Shown here one piece after another: positions 43,980-53,590 of a DNA stretch of 64,000 nucleotides (the stretch's first letter is position 1; each line of letters begins with the position of its first letter). The stretch is from Azoarcus sp. KH32C. Lineage in GTDB: Bacteria > Pseudomonadota > Gammaproteobacteria > Burkholderiales > Rhodocyclaceae. A program made the position numbers and the translations under genes. A model generated the notes under the pieces. That model ran no database searches, had not been told where the DNA came from, and saw only the letters and a list, made by a program, of their open reading frames with translations. The DNA lies in NCBI RefSeq assembly GCF_000349945.1, contig NC_020516.1:1550001-1614000 (forward strand), given 5' to 3'.

Positions 43980-45136
43980 CGGGCGTCTCCGTCGATCACG
44001 ATTTCGAGGCGATTGTCGCGCAGCGTGGCGACGCAGAAGCGGCTGCCGTGACGCTCCCGGAGGATGCGCACGACCTCGTCGGAATAGCTTGCCGCCAGCA
44101 CGATGATGGCGTCGACGCTGTCGGGCCCGTCGTCGGCAAGGCGCTCCGGAGCGACGATGGGCAGGTGGGTGGCCGGCGTAAAGCGGCCCTGCTTGAACGG
44201 GGCGGAGTCGAATACGCAGCGGATCCGCGGCGCGATGCCCATCAGGCTGATCAGCGCCAGGGCCTGGTGGCCGGCGCCCCAGATTGCGACCCGGCCCGGG
44301 CCGAAACGGTCGAGAAAGGCGTCGAACGACGCCTTCAGCGCTGTCTGGCTCGAAGCGAGCGGCGCGAGGTCGAGCGGGCGGCGTTTCCGCACCGTTGCCG
44401 ACAAGACGTAGTCGTGCCATTCGGGACGGCAGTCGAGCACCTCGAATCCGTTGTTTTCGAGCAGGCCGGTGAGCGTTTCGCGCGTGAAGTAGTAGAGGTG
44501 GTCCGGGATGAACTCGGCGAACAGCCTCTGTTGCACGATCATGTCGAAGTTCGGCACTTCGACGAGGCCGGTCGCGCCATCCGAGAGGTTCGCGGCGATG
44601 CCCTGCAGCGTGCGGGGTGCGTCCGGGATGTGCTCGAGGAAGTTCAGGATTGCGAAGCCGTCGAACGGGCCGTCCGCGAGCCGGGTCTCGGGGCCTTCGA
44701 GGAAGCCTTCGGCGACGCGCAGGCCGGCTGCGCGGCAGGCGGCGACGGAGTCGCTCTTGTTTTCGATGCCGAAGGCGTCTGCGCCGGCCTCGGCAAGGAG
44801 CGCGAGGTATTCACCGCGGCCGCAGCCGACTTCGAGGACTTTCCTGCCGGCGAGCCGATACGTGTCGAGCCAGGTGCCGAACTGGGCGAGCCGGAAGCTG
44901 CGCATCTCGGGCGAGATGCCGGCCGCGCGAATCACGTCGCGCCAGTAGGGTACCGGCGCGTTCGTCAGCTGCACCAGCCCGCAGCCTGCGCACTGGCGCA
45001 GCACGAGGCTGACGCCGCGGTCTGCGGCCAGGCCGTCCGCGCCCGGCAGGCCCTGGGCCGCGGCCGGCATGTCGTCCTGGACCAGGAGCGGGTTCGGGAA
45101 CAGCGCGTGGGCGCAGATCCGGCAGGAATCGCTCAT
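43976..45136 (-). CDS. Class I SAM methyltransferase, sugar C-methyltransferase-like
   Basis: A 386-residue protein. An N-terminal zinc-binding part has CRIC and CAGCG; the SAM site is VLEVGCGRGEYLALL with acidic GIENK. The C-terminal third (GRVAIWGAGHQALALISLMG) is a second Rossmann-like domain. This three-part layout matches sugar C-methyltransferases such as TylC3-type enzymes, which methylate C3 of keto-deoxy sugars. Confidence 0.8.
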   Translation of the reverse strand: MSDSCRICAHALFPNPLLVQDDMPAAAQGLPGADGLAADRGVSLVLRQCAGCGLVQLTNAPVPYWRDVIRAAGISPEMRSFRLAQFGTWLDTYRLAGRKVLEVGCGRGEYLALLAEAGADAFGIENKSDSVAACRAAGLRVAEGFLEGPETRLADGPFDGFAILNFLEHIPDAPRTLQGIAANLSDGATGLVEVPNFDMIVQQRLFAEFIPDHLYYFTRETLTGLLENNGFEVLDCRPEWHDYVLSATVRKRRPLDLAPLASSQTALKASFDAFLDRFGPGRVAIWGAGHQALALISLMGIAPRIRCVFDSAPFKQGRFTPATHLPIVAPERLADDGPDSVDAIIVLAASYSDEVVRILRERHGSRFCVATLRDNRLEIVIDGDAR

Positions 45137-45145
45137 CGGTCTCGC

Positions 45146-46816
45146 TCAGGCGGCTTCGGGAACGCGGGCCGGTCCGGGCGTGAGGCCGAAATGCGCGAAG
45201 TAGTGCTGCCAGAAGGGGCTCGTCTCGACGATGCTGCGCGCGGCCTCGCGGCACTCGGCGGCCTTCTCGTGACGTCCGAGGCGCTCGTGACACTCGGCGG
45301 CGAAGTGGAACGCGAATGCGTGATCGTTCTTCGCGCGCAGGGCGTTCTGGAAACCCTTCAACGCGCTCTCGTACTCGCCCAGGCGCATGTCGGGGTTATG
45401 GATGAAGTTCAGTTCGAGGTTGATCAGGTACATCTGGTCCTGGATGAAGTCGGCGCTGAAGTGCTCGGTCTCGACGACCGCGTTCTTGTAGTCCTTGCCG
45501 ATGTAGCCGTCCTTCAGGTAGCCCTTGGACTCGCAGATCTCGTGCATCTCGCTGCCGACGAGCGGCGACGCGGCAAGCACGATGAACCAGTTTGCGTTGA
45601 CCGTCTTGAGGAAGGCACGCGTGTCCTCGATGTCCTGCTTCGTCTCGCCGGGCAGACCGATGAGGATGTTCGCGTTGGTGTAGATCCCCAGTTCGCGGCA
45701 GTCGTCGGCGACGCGCTTCGCGATGTGGAGCTTCAGGGGCTTCTTCATGATGTCCTTGAGCACCCGGTCGCTGCCCGACTCGATCGCCAGCACGAGATGG
45801 TTGACGCCGGCTCCGCGCAGCGCCTCGAGCATCGGACGCTCGAGCGCATAGAGTGCGAGACCGTTCTGGAAGACCGCGGTCATCTTCATCTCGCCGATCA
45901 TGTCGACGATCGCGCGCGCGCGTTCCTTGTCGCCCATGAAGTGGTCGTCCTGCACGACGAGCGTGCGGGCGCCGTAGCGGTCGCGCAGCTGCTCGAAGTC
46001 GGCCCGCACGCGTTCGAGGCTGTAGTAGCGCATCCTGCGGCCATGGACCTTGTGGGACGCGCAGAAGGTGCACTTGAACGGACAGCCGCGCGAGGTCATC
46101 ACGTGAAAGTTGTTCGACTTGTCCTCGATCGCGGCATAGGCGGTCATTGCCGGGTTGATGCCGTAGCGCTCAACCTCGCACAGTTCGTAGTCGTAGAACG
46201 GCAAGTCGTCGAGGTCGTCGACGAAGTCGTGGGCGAACATCTCGCCGCGCGCAATCTTGGCGTCGGTGACCCAGGACGGGCTGCTCTCGATGTAAGCACG
46301 GCGGTCGGCGGCCTGGACGAGGTTCAGCAGCGGTTTTTCCCCCTCGCCGTAACAGAGCGCATCGAAGTCGGGGCAGTTCTTGAGCACGTGCTTGTACATG
46401 CTCGACGGCACGCTGCCGCCGGCGATCACGAGTGCGCGCGGGAACAGCGCACGCGCGCAGCGGCCGAGGTCGAGCAGGTTGAAGTACGACGGGCTGAACA
46501 GCGACGAGACCCCGACGATGTCGGGATCGAAATCTGCGTGGTGCTCCGCGAGGAATGCGGAGAAGTACTCGGCGAAGGAGGCCGCATCGAAGCGGTCCAA
46601 CGCGTTGAGCTCGATGTTGAAGTCGATCAGACGGATGTCGACATCGGTCGCCGCCTTGAGATACGCGCTCATCGACAGGATGCCGATCGGCATGTCGGTG
46701 GCGAGGTTGCCGTAGAGGCGACCATCGGCCTTGCGGACCTGACGGGTGTTCTCCGCCGGCTGGACATACTTCTCGTACGAGAGATTCGGCGGAACGATGA
46801 ACAGGATCTTGGTCAT
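45146..46816 (-). CDS. B12-binding-like radical SAM protein
   Basis: A 556-residue protein. Residues 1-150 are a cobalamin-binding-type Rossmann fold (ILFIVPPNLSYEKY, VGVSSLFSPSY) but I do not see the DxHxxG ligand motif. CPFKCTFC (C245, C249, C252) is the radical SAM cluster site. The last 60 residues have two TPR-like helices (LKGFQNALRAKNDHAFAFH, ECHERLGRHEKAAECRE). Members methylate or rearrange unactivated carbons. The ATG at 46816 begins the typical first strand and is preferred over the one 21 bases upstream. Confidence 0.85.
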   Translation of the reverse strand: MTKILFIVPPNLSYEKYVQPAENTRQVRKADGRLYGNLATDMPIGILSMSAYLKAATDVDIRLIDFNIELNALDRFDAASFAEYFSAFLAEHHADFDPDIVGVSSLFSPSYFNLLDLGRCARALFPRALVIAGGSVPSSMYKHVLKNCPDFDALCYGEGEKPLLNLVQAADRRAYIESSPSWVTDAKIARGEMFAHDFVDDLDDLPFYDYELCEVERYGINPAMTAYAAIEDKSNNFHVMTSRGCPFKCTFCASHKVHGRRMRYYSLERVRADFEQLRDRYGARTLVVQDDHFMGDKERARAIVDMIGEMKMTAVFQNGLALYALERPMLEALRGAGVNHLVLAIESGSDRVLKDIMKKPLKLHIAKRVADDCRELGIYTNANILIGLPGETKQDIEDTRAFLKTVNANWFIVLAASPLVGSEMHEICESKGYLKDGYIGKDYKNAVVETEHFSADFIQDQMYLINLELNFIHNPDMRLGEYESALKGFQNALRAKNDHAFAFHFAAECHERLGRHEKAAECREAARSIVETSPFWQHYFAHFGLTPGPARVPEAA

Positions 46817-46867
46817 GGCTACCTCTGGGGAATTCACTCTGGCGGGTTCACCTGAAACGGAACTTTG

Positions 46868-48718
46868 TCAGGCTCGTTGCCCGGTTGCACCGGGTCTGAC
46901 CGCTTCGAGCGATGTTGATAATAACGGCACGATCATCTCGGTCTTGAGGATATCGAGTGGTAACAGCGGGCTCATGTCTTCGAGCGGCATCGACACGATC
47001 GAGCCGTCGGCGCGCGGAATCGCGGCGCACTTCGGCGCGAGCGTCTCGTCCGGTATCAGCCGCACGTCGATCAGGCAGGGGCGCGGGAGTTCGAGCGCAC
47101 GGGCGAGCCCTTCGGCGAGGCCGGCGGCATCGTCGATCAGGAGGTAGGGCAGGCCGTACACCTCGGCGACTTTCGCGAGATCGGGCATCGTCAGCCCGGC
47201 TTCCGGGCCGGTGCCGAGGTAGCGCCCCTCGAAGTAGTTGCGCTGCGTGTTGCGGATCGAGCAGTAGCCCGCGTTGTTCATCACCATCAGACAGATCGGC
47301 AGGCGCTGGCCGGTGAGCGTCGCGAGTTCCTGCAGGTTGAGCTGCAGGCTGCCGTCGGATTCGACTGCGACCATCGGTTGCGAGTCGTCGCCGAGGCAGG
47401 CGCCGATTGCGGCTGGCAGACCGTAGCCCATGGCCCCCAGGCCCGAGGTCAGGAACACGCGTTGGCCTTCGCGGTTGCGGAAGGCCGTGTAGAAGGCTTC
47501 GACCGCGAGTCCCGAGCTGCCGGTTCCGACGAGGGTGTTTTCCGGAACGACGTCGGAGAGTGCGTCGGCGAACTGGAAATGGCCGATCGGGCCGCTCGCC
47601 GGGAAGGGACGGCCGTCGGACACCGGATAGCGCCGCTTCCAGTCCGCGATGTGCTCGTGCCATTGTGTGCGGTCGGGTGCAGCCGCTTCGTCGGTTGCGG
47701 CAGCCAGCGCGTCGATGAAGTCGCCGGCGTCCATCGCGAAGGCCTGCGAGATGTCCATGTCGAGCTTCGCCAGTTCCGCGGCGTCGACGTCCACCACGAC
47801 CTTGGTCGCTGCCCGAGCGAATCCGCGCGGGTTGTAGGCGGTGATGATGTTGTCGAGGCGGCAGCCGACGGCGATGAGCAGGTCGCAGTTCTGGACGGCG
47901 AAATTGGCGCCGCGCAAGGCGACGACGCCGGGCCGGCCCGCATTCAGCGGGTGTGTCCAGGGCAGGATGTCGAGCGCGTTCCACGTCGTGGCCACCGGTA
48001 CGCCGAGCGATTCGGCGAGGCGGCGCAGGCTCGCTGCCGCGCCCGACAGGCGCACGCCGTGACCGGCGAGGAAGAGGGGGCGCTTCGCGTCGCGCAGCAA
48101 GGCGGCGACCGGCTCCAGGTTCGGTGTGGGCGCGGCGGCCGCGGCGGATTCGGCGTGCGGCGGCAGCGTTGCGGGGTCGATCGGTGCGGCTTGGACGTCG
48201 AGCGGCACGTCGATCCAGACCGGGCCGGGGCGGCCAGACTTCATCGCGCTCAATGCGGCATCGAGATGTGTACCGATGTCGAGCGGGTCGGTGACGGTGA
48301 CTGCGTATTTGGTGATCGACTTGACCATCGGGACGATGTCGACTTCCTGCACGCCGCCCTGGCGCAGCGGGCGGCCGTTGAGCCGGTCGGCGCGTTTGAC
48401 CTGGCCGGAAATCACCAGCATCGGGACGGAGTCGATCCACGCGCCGGCGACCGGCGTGATCACGTTGGTCGCGCCGGGGCCAGTCGTGACGAGTGCCACG
48501 CCGAAGCCCGGGTTGTCGGGGTGGCCCGTGCGTCCGTAGGCCTCCGCAGCGATGCCGCAGGCCTGTTCGTGGTGGCACGGTACGGGGGTCAGGCGGTGTT
48601 CGCAGGCCAGCGCATCGTTGAGGTGCATGGCGCCGCCGCCGGGCAGGACGAAGACGTGGCGCAGGCCTTCGTCGGCCAGCCGTTGCATGATGAAGTCTGC
48701 GACGCGCATCGAGGTCAT
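46868..48718 (-). CDS. ThDP-dependent acetolactate synthase-like enzyme
   Basis: A 616-residue protein with the acetohydroxyacid synthase layout: catalytic Glu in HHEQACGIAAEAYGR, GPGATNVITPVAGAWIDSVP, and the ThDP motif VESDGSLQLNLQEL...NNAGYCSI. The first Gly of GDG is Ser/Glu-changed (ESDGS). As it lies in a cluster with CDP-dideoxyhexose genes and not with ilvN/ilvC, it more likely adds a two-carbon unit to a keto sugar, as YerE does in yersiniose synthesis. That assignment is inference. Confidence 0.8.
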   Translation of the reverse strand: MTSMRVADFIMQRLADEGLRHVFVLPGGGAMHLNDALACEHRLTPVPCHHEQACGIAAEAYGRTGHPDNPGFGVALVTTGPGATNVITPVAGAWIDSVPMLVISGQVKRADRLNGRPLRQGGVQEVDIVPMVKSITKYAVTVTDPLDIGTHLDAALSAMKSGRPGPVWIDVPLDVQAAPIDPATLPPHAESAAAAAPTPNLEPVAALLRDAKRPLFLAGHGVRLSGAAASLRRLAESLGVPVATTWNALDILPWTHPLNAGRPGVVALRGANFAVQNCDLLIAVGCRLDNIITAYNPRGFARAATKVVVDVDAAELAKLDMDISQAFAMDAGDFIDALAAATDEAAAPDRTQWHEHIADWKRRYPVSDGRPFPASGPIGHFQFADALSDVVPENTLVGTGSSGLAVEAFYTAFRNREGQRVFLTSGLGAMGYGLPAAIGACLGDDSQPMVAVESDGSLQLNLQELATLTGQRLPICLMVMNNAGYCSIRNTQRNYFEGRYLGTGPEAGLTMPDLAKVAEVYGLPYLLIDDAAGLAEGLARALELPRPCLIDVRLIPDETLAPKCAAIPRADGSIVSMPLEDMSPLLPLDILKTEMIVPLLSTSLEAVRPGATGQRA

Positions 48719-48721
48719 TGC

Positions 48722-50212
48722 TTACATCCAGTAGGTGAGCCAGGTCTTGCGTCGCGGGTTCTGCGCGATCGCCGGATCGGTGTAGAAGGAGTCGTCCTTG
48801 TAGTGGGTCGACGAGATTTCTTCGAAGACCGCGCCGCCTTCGGTGTGGAACTTGTGGCGTACGCCGCGATTCACGGTGATCACGTCGCCCGCTTTCGCGC
48901 GCTGCTGCTCGTTGTCCAGCCAGAGGGTGAGGTCGCCGTGCAGCACGACGAAGGTCTCTTCCTTCTGCTCGTGATACTGCTCGGGATGGGTCTGGCCGGG
49001 CAGCATGACGAGCAGCTTCTTGCAGTACTCGCGGTTGACGACGGTGACCATCGTCAGTCCGAACTCGCTGAAGCGCTCCATCCCGTAGTGATGCGAGATC
49101 TCGAGGTCGGACTTGCCCGGCACGACGATGTTGCCGGCTTTCAGCAGCGCCTTCACCGCGGTCACCGCCTGCAGCACCTTGCCGCGCAGGTGCTGTTCCT
49201 CGACCGCGGCGTGCATCACGGGCCCGCCGGCGGGGATCGCTTCGCGGGCGACGAAGCGTGAATACTTCGACCAGTCGTTGGCCGTCAATTGGCCTTCGCT
49301 CGGGGGGAAGGCAATCTCGATCATGCTGTCGTCGATCTCGGCCCCCGCCGGGATAGCGCGCAGCGCGAACACCCCGCGACGCAGGCTGGTCAGGCTCGCG
49401 CGTTCGGCGGCCGATGGCACGTAGCGCTCGCTGCTGCCGCAGATCTGCAATGCCCGTCGTGCGGCGGCCAGCCAATCGCGGATCTGGCGCGGGTCTGCGG
49501 AATAGGCGTTGGCCGGGTAGCGCTCCGTCGGCAACACGACGTGTTTTTCGAAGACGGTCGCGCCCTTGGCCATCGCGAGCATGACGGCGACCGTGTTGTC
49601 GGGCGACTCGTGAGTGGAGTAGCCGATGCGGCAGTCCGGGTAGCGCTCGCGCAGCAGGCCGATCTGGTTCACCTGCAGGGCTTCGTCGGGCGTCGGATAT
49701 TCCGCGACGCAGTGCATCAGCGTCAGATCCTTGCCCCGGTGCAGGAAGAAGCTCACGACGTTGTCGATTTCCTCGAGCGTGGAGCCGGCCGTCGAGGCGA
49801 TCACCGGCTTGTCGGCGCGGGCAATACGCTCGAGCAGGGGCCAGTCCGTGAAGGAGCAGCTGGCGATCTTGATCGTGTCGATGCCGTGCGCGTCGATGCG
49901 ATCGACGGAGCGCTCGTCGAAGGGCGTGCACACCGTCCTGAACCCTTGCGTCTCCATCTCGGCGACGAGCGTGCGGAAGGCTTCGTCCGAGAGGCGCGTC
50001 TCTTCGAATCGCTTGATGTACTTGACGTCGTCGCGGCCGCGCATCGAGGCGTGGATGAAGGTGTCGAGATCGCGGTACTGCAGCTTGAAGGCGAAGTCGA
50101 AGCAGTCGTCGAAGCCTTCGCAGGCTTCGCGGATCGCGCGGATCGTGCGGACCCCGTGATCGACGTCGCCCATGTGGTTGTTGGCCATCTCGAAGACGAA
50201 AAGCGGTTTCAT
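48722..50212 (-). CDS. NeuB-like synthase fused to SAF and cupin domains
   Basis: A 496-residue protein. Residues 1-280 are the NeuB barrel (FEMANNHMGDVDHGVRTI, FKLQYRDLDTF, IKIASCSFTDWPLL, GYSTHESPDNTVAVMLAMAKGA, FEKHVVLP), which condenses PEP with an aldose. Residues about 285-355 are a SAF/antifreeze-like domain (SLRRGVFALRAIPAGAEI). Residues 385-480 are a cupin (PGQTHPEQYHEQKEETFVVLHG). Standard NeuB/LegI/PseI lack the cupin, so the fusion is notable. Start and end abut its neighbours, within one operon. Confidence 0.85.
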   Translation of the reverse strand: MKPLFVFEMANNHMGDVDHGVRTIRAIREACEGFDDCFDFAFKLQYRDLDTFIHASMRGRDDVKYIKRFEETRLSDEAFRTLVAEMETQGFRTVCTPFDERSVDRIDAHGIDTIKIASCSFTDWPLLERIARADKPVIASTAGSTLEEIDNVVSFFLHRGKDLTLMHCVAEYPTPDEALQVNQIGLLRERYPDCRIGYSTHESPDNTVAVMLAMAKGATVFEKHVVLPTERYPANAYSADPRQIRDWLAAARRALQICGSSERYVPSAAERASLTSLRRGVFALRAIPAGAEIDDSMIEIAFPPSEGQLTANDWSKYSRFVAREAIPAGGPVMHAAVEEQHLRGKVLQAVTAVKALLKAGNIVVPGKSDLEISHHYGMERFSEFGLTMVTVVNREYCKKLLVMLPGQTHPEQYHEQKEETFVVLHGDLTLWLDNEQQRAKAGDVITVNRGVRHKFHTEGGAVFEEISSTHYKDDSFYTDPAIAQNPRRKTWLTYWM

Positions 50213-50221
50213 GGCATGTTC

Positions 50222-51631
50222 TCAGTCAAAGTGAAGGCCGAAGAAGGTTTCGATCTGCGTCGCGGCATAGTCGAGCATTTCCGCCGTCAGGCCGGGCCAT
50301 ACGCCGATCCAGAAGGTGTCGGACATGACGCGGTCGGTGACCGGAAGCTCGCTTGCGACGCGGTAGTTGCGACCGGCGAAATAGGGCTGGCGGGTGAGAT
50401 TGCCGGCGAACAGCAGGCGCGTGCCGATGCGGTGCTGGTCGAGCCATCCGAGGAGGTCCACCCGGCTCGTGGCCGCTTGCGGCTTGAGCGTGACGGGGAA
50501 TCCGAACCACGACGGATCGCTCGAGGGGGTGGCTTGGGGAAGGTCCAGGAAATCGGCGCAGCTTTGCAGGCGATCCGTGAGATGGGCGAAATTGCGACGC
50601 CGGGCTGCGACGAAGTCGGACAGGCGATCGAGCTGCGCAAGGGCGCAGGCTGCCTGCATGTCCGTGATCTTGAGGTTGTAGCCGAGATTCGAGTACGTGT
50701 ACTTGTGGTCGTAGCCCGCCGGCAGGCTGCCGAACTGCCAGTCGAAACGCTTGCCGCAGGTGTTGTCGCAACCCGGGGCGCACCAGCAGTCGCGGCCCCA
50801 GTCGCGCACGGATTCGGCCACGCGCCGGAGCAGGGCGTCGCTCGTCAGGACGGCGCCGCCTTCGCCCATCGTGATGTGGTGGGCAGGGTAGAACGAGAGC
50901 GTGGCGAGGTGTCCGAAGTTGCCGACGTGGCGGCTGCGGTCGTTGTCGGTTCCGCGCCGCCAGAGCGCCGGATCGTCGGGCGTCGGCGTTCGCGGTAACC
51001 ATACTTCGGCGTTCGCAGGGAGGGTGTAGCCGGCACCGAGCGCGTCGCAGCAATCTTCGATCAGCCACAGGTTGTGGCGCGCGCAAAACGCGGTGACCGC
51101 GGCGAGGTCGTAGGGGTTGCCGAGCGTGTGCGCGAGCACGACGGCGCGGGTTCGATTCGAGACCGCGTTTTCGAGAAGGCTCGGATCGACGTTGTAGGTT
51201 CGCGGCAGGACGTCGATGAAGACGGGCACTGCGCCGTTCTGCAGGATCGGGTTCACGGTTGTCGGGAAGCCCGCTGCGACCGTGACGATTTCGTCGCCCG
51301 CGCGGATCGCGCCATTGCCGAGCATGGGCGAGAACAGCGTCGAAACGGCAACGAGGTTGGCGGAAGAGCCTGAATTGACCGTCAATGCTTGGCAGGCCGT
51401 GCCGACGAACGCTGCGAGGCGCTGTTCGAAGCTCGCGTTGAAGCGGCCCGTCGTCAGCCATCCGTCCAGTGCGGCCTCGACCATGGCTTGGGTTTCCGCC
51501 TCGCCGATCACCTTGCCCGAGGGCGGAACAGGGGTTTCACCGGGAATGAACGCGCGCGGAGGCGCATTGTGTTCGCAGTAACGGTGGACTGCATCACGAA
51601 CCGCGTCGCGAGGATCCCTGGTTGAACTCAT
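50222..51631 (-). CDS. rfbH: RfbH, CDP-4-keto-6-deoxyglucose-3-dehydrase (E1)
   Basis: A 469-residue PMP/[2Fe-2S] enzyme that removes the C3 hydroxyl of CDP-4-keto-6-deoxyglucose. The diagnostic PLP-lysine replacement is visible as His252 in YPAHHITMGEGG. A Cys-rich stretch CWCAPGCDNTC (282-292) holds iron-sulfur ligands. VNSGSSANL (85-93) is the phosphate loop. The E3 reductase (DdhD) partner is not in the window. The start overlaps the rfbG stop by four bases. Confidence 0.92.
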   Translation of the reverse strand: MSSTRDPRDAVRDAVHRYCEHNAPPRAFIPGETPVPPSGKVIGEAETQAMVEAALDGWLTTGRFNASFEQRLAAFVGTACQALTVNSGSSANLVAVSTLFSPMLGNGAIRAGDEIVTVAAGFPTTVNPILQNGAVPVFIDVLPRTYNVDPSLLENAVSNRTRAVVLAHTLGNPYDLAAVTAFCARHNLWLIEDCCDALGAGYTLPANAEVWLPRTPTPDDPALWRRGTDNDRSRHVGNFGHLATLSFYPAHHITMGEGGAVLTSDALLRRVAESVRDWGRDCWCAPGCDNTCGKRFDWQFGSLPAGYDHKYTYSNLGYNLKITDMQAACALAQLDRLSDFVAARRRNFAHLTDRLQSCADFLDLPQATPSSDPSWFGFPVTLKPQAATSRVDLLGWLDQHRIGTRLLFAGNLTRQPYFAGRNYRVASELPVTDRVMSDTFWIGVWPGLTAEMLDYAATQIETFFGLHFD

Positions 51632-52692
51632 CGTTGGACTCCGCAAGTGGTCTCGTAGGCGCTTATTTGTTCGAGGGTCAGGGCGCGCGCGTCTTCCCCA
51701 CCGTTCACGCGCGCGTACCAGTCCGCCGTCAGGTCCAGCGTTTGCGCGAGCGTCCAGCGGGGCGCCCAGCCCAGCTTGAGCATCGCGTGACTGCTGTCCA
51801 GCCGCAGGACGGCTGCTTCGTGGGGGTGCTCGCCTTCGTCGCAGCGCCATTGGCCGCCGAGCCGCGTGCAGAGCGCATCGCACAGCGTCGAGACGGGCTG
51901 CATGTCGCCGAGGGCCGGCCCGAAATTCCATGCGCCGGCAACGAACCGTTCTCCTGCGAGCAGGCGGGCGCCGAGCATGAGGTAGCCGGCAAGCGGCTCG
52001 AGTACGTGCTGCCAGGGGCGGATTGCGTCGGGATTGCGGACGCGGACGGTCTGCCCTGCGCCGATTGCGCGGATGATATCCGGCACGAGCCTGTCCTGCG
52101 CCCAGTCTCCGCCGCCGATCACATTGCCCGCACGTGCGGTCGCGAGCAGTGGCGCGTCACCGGACTGGCAATAGCTCGAACGCCAAGCCGCGGCGACGAG
52201 TTCGGCGCAGGCTTTGCTGGCGCTGTAGGGGTCATGGCCCCCGAGGCGGTCGCTCTCGCGATAGCCGGAGTCCCATCCCCGGTTTTCATAGCATTTGTCC
52301 GTGGTCACCACGACGACCGCGCGCACGGAGGGGCAGTTGCGCGCCGCTTCGAGCACGTGGGCGGTGCCCATCACGTTGGTGGCCAAGGTTTCGACAGGTG
52401 CAATGTAGCCACGCCGCACCAGAGGCTGCGCGGCGAGGTGAAATACGATCTCGGGGGCGCTCTCGGTCACCACGCGCCTGACGGCTTCGACGTCGCGAAT
52501 GTCCGCGAAGTTCGATTCGATCGTTTCGTCGAGCCGCAGCGCGTGGAAAAGGGACGGGGTGGTGTCCGGCGGAAGAGCGAGTCCGGATACCGTCGCCCCC
52601 AGTCGTTCGAGCCACAGGGCCAGCCAGGCCCCCTTGAAGCCCGTGTGCCCGGTCAGCAGTACGCGGCGTCCCCCATAGGCGGCATGGGTCAT
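51628..52692 (-). CDS. rfbG: RfbG, CDP-glucose 4,6-dehydratase
   Basis: A 354-residue extended SDR with LLTGHTGFKGAWLALWL (NAD), FHLAAQPLVRRGY, TTDKCYEN and the catalytic YSASK of DPYSASKACAEL. This set is specific for CDP-glucose dehydratases. The ATG at 52692 overlaps the end of rfbF by four bases. Confidence 0.94.
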   Translation of the reverse strand: MTHAAYGGRRVLLTGHTGFKGAWLALWLERLGATVSGLALPPDTTPSLFHALRLDETIESNFADIRDVEAVRRVVTESAPEIVFHLAAQPLVRRGYIAPVETLATNVMGTAHVLEAARNCPSVRAVVVVTTDKCYENRGWDSGYRESDRLGGHDPYSASKACAELVAAAWRSSYCQSGDAPLLATARAGNVIGGGDWAQDRLVPDIIRAIGAGQTVRVRNPDAIRPWQHVLEPLAGYLMLGARLLAGERFVAGAWNFGPALGDMQPVSTLCDALCTRLGGQWRCDEGEHPHEAAVLRLDSSHAMLKLGWAPRWTLAQTLDLTADWYARVNGGEDARALTLEQISAYETTCGVQR

Positions 52693-53462
52693 TGCCAGAC
52701 CTTCCACGGGGCCGTCCCTTCGCTCCACAGCGATTCGAGGTAATTCTTCTCGCGCAGCGTGTCCATCGGTTGCCAGAATCCCGTATGGCGGTAGGCAGCA
52801 AGTTCGCCGTCCCGGACCAGCGATTCCATCGGCGCCGACTCCCAGGGCATGTCGTCGTCGGAAATCCGTTCGATCACCTTGGGGGAAAGCACGAAGAAGC
52901 CGCCGTTGATCACCGTTCCATCCGTTGCCGGTTTTTCCTTGAATCGCGCGACCTTGTTGTTGCGCAGTTCGAGCGTGCCGAAGCGGCCGGGCGGCGAGAC
53001 GGCCGTGACTGTCGCGAGGCGCCCTTGCTTGCGATGAAAGGCCTGCAGCGCCGTCAGGTCGACGTCGCCCAGACCGTCGCCGTATGTGAAGAAAAAGGCT
53101 TCCTCGCTGTCCAGATACTTGTGCACCCGCGCGAGCCGGCCGCCGGTCTGGGTATTTTCGCCGGTATCGACGAGCGTCACGGACCAGGGCTCGGCATGCT
53201 GCTCGTGAACGGCCATCGAGTTCGTCCGCATGTCGAAGGTGACGTCCGAGGTATGGAGGAAGTAGTTCGCGAAGAACTCCTTGACGACGTAGCCGCGATA
53301 GCCAAGGCAGATGATGAACTCGGTCACTCCATGGGCGGTGAACATCTTCATGATGTGCCACAGGATCGGGCGCCCGCCGATTTCGACCATCGGCTTGGGC
53401 TTGAGGTTTGTTTCCTCCGAGAGGCGGCTGCCCAATCCGCCCGCAAGAATCACCGCCTTCAT
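52689..53462 (-). CDS. rfbF: RfbF, glucose-1-phosphate cytidylyltransferase
   Basis: A 257-residue nucleotidyltransferase, MKAVILAGGLGSRLSEETNL and PKPMVEIGGRPILWHIMKMF, which makes CDP-glucose from CTP and glucose 1-phosphate. YGDGLGDVDL is the metal-binding part. First gene of the rfbF-G-H operon; a TAGAAT -10-like word lies about 30 bp upstream. Confidence 0.95.
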   Translation of the reverse strand: MKAVILAGGLGSRLSEETNLKPKPMVEIGGRPILWHIMKMFTAHGVTEFIICLGYRGYVVKEFFANYFLHTSDVTFDMRTNSMAVHEQHAEPWSVTLVDTGENTQTGGRLARVHKYLDSEEAFFFTYGDGLGDVDLTALQAFHRKQGRLATVTAVSPPGRFGTLELRNNKVARFKEKPATDGTVINGGFFVLSPKVIERISDDDMPWESAPMESLVRDGELAAYRHTGFWQPMDTLREKNYLESLWSEGTAPWKVWQ

Positions 53463-53590
53463 TCGCTGCCCTCCATTATTGCGGTCGAGCGTATTCTATT
53501 CGCAGCGCGCGGGCATTGCGGCCGGGATAAGCGCGGCTTTTTGGAGCCTATTTCGCGTTGTTGCGCATCGGGCCCGCCCCGAGTGCGCGA

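Noticed and set aside
43916..46855. A 979-codon plus-strand frame opposite the methyltransferase and radical SAM genes
   Set aside because: Shadow frame: no motifs, and the minus strand has clear catalytic motifs across the same DNA.
46868..48718. Housekeeping acetolactate synthase IlvB
   Set aside because: No ilvN or ilvC nearby; the context is a sugar operon, so a sugar-modifying ThDP enzyme is more likely.
46848..49931. A 1027-codon open frame on the minus strand
   Set aside because: It lies out of frame with the ThDP enzyme and NeuB genes on the same strand; Arg/Ala-rich and without motifs.
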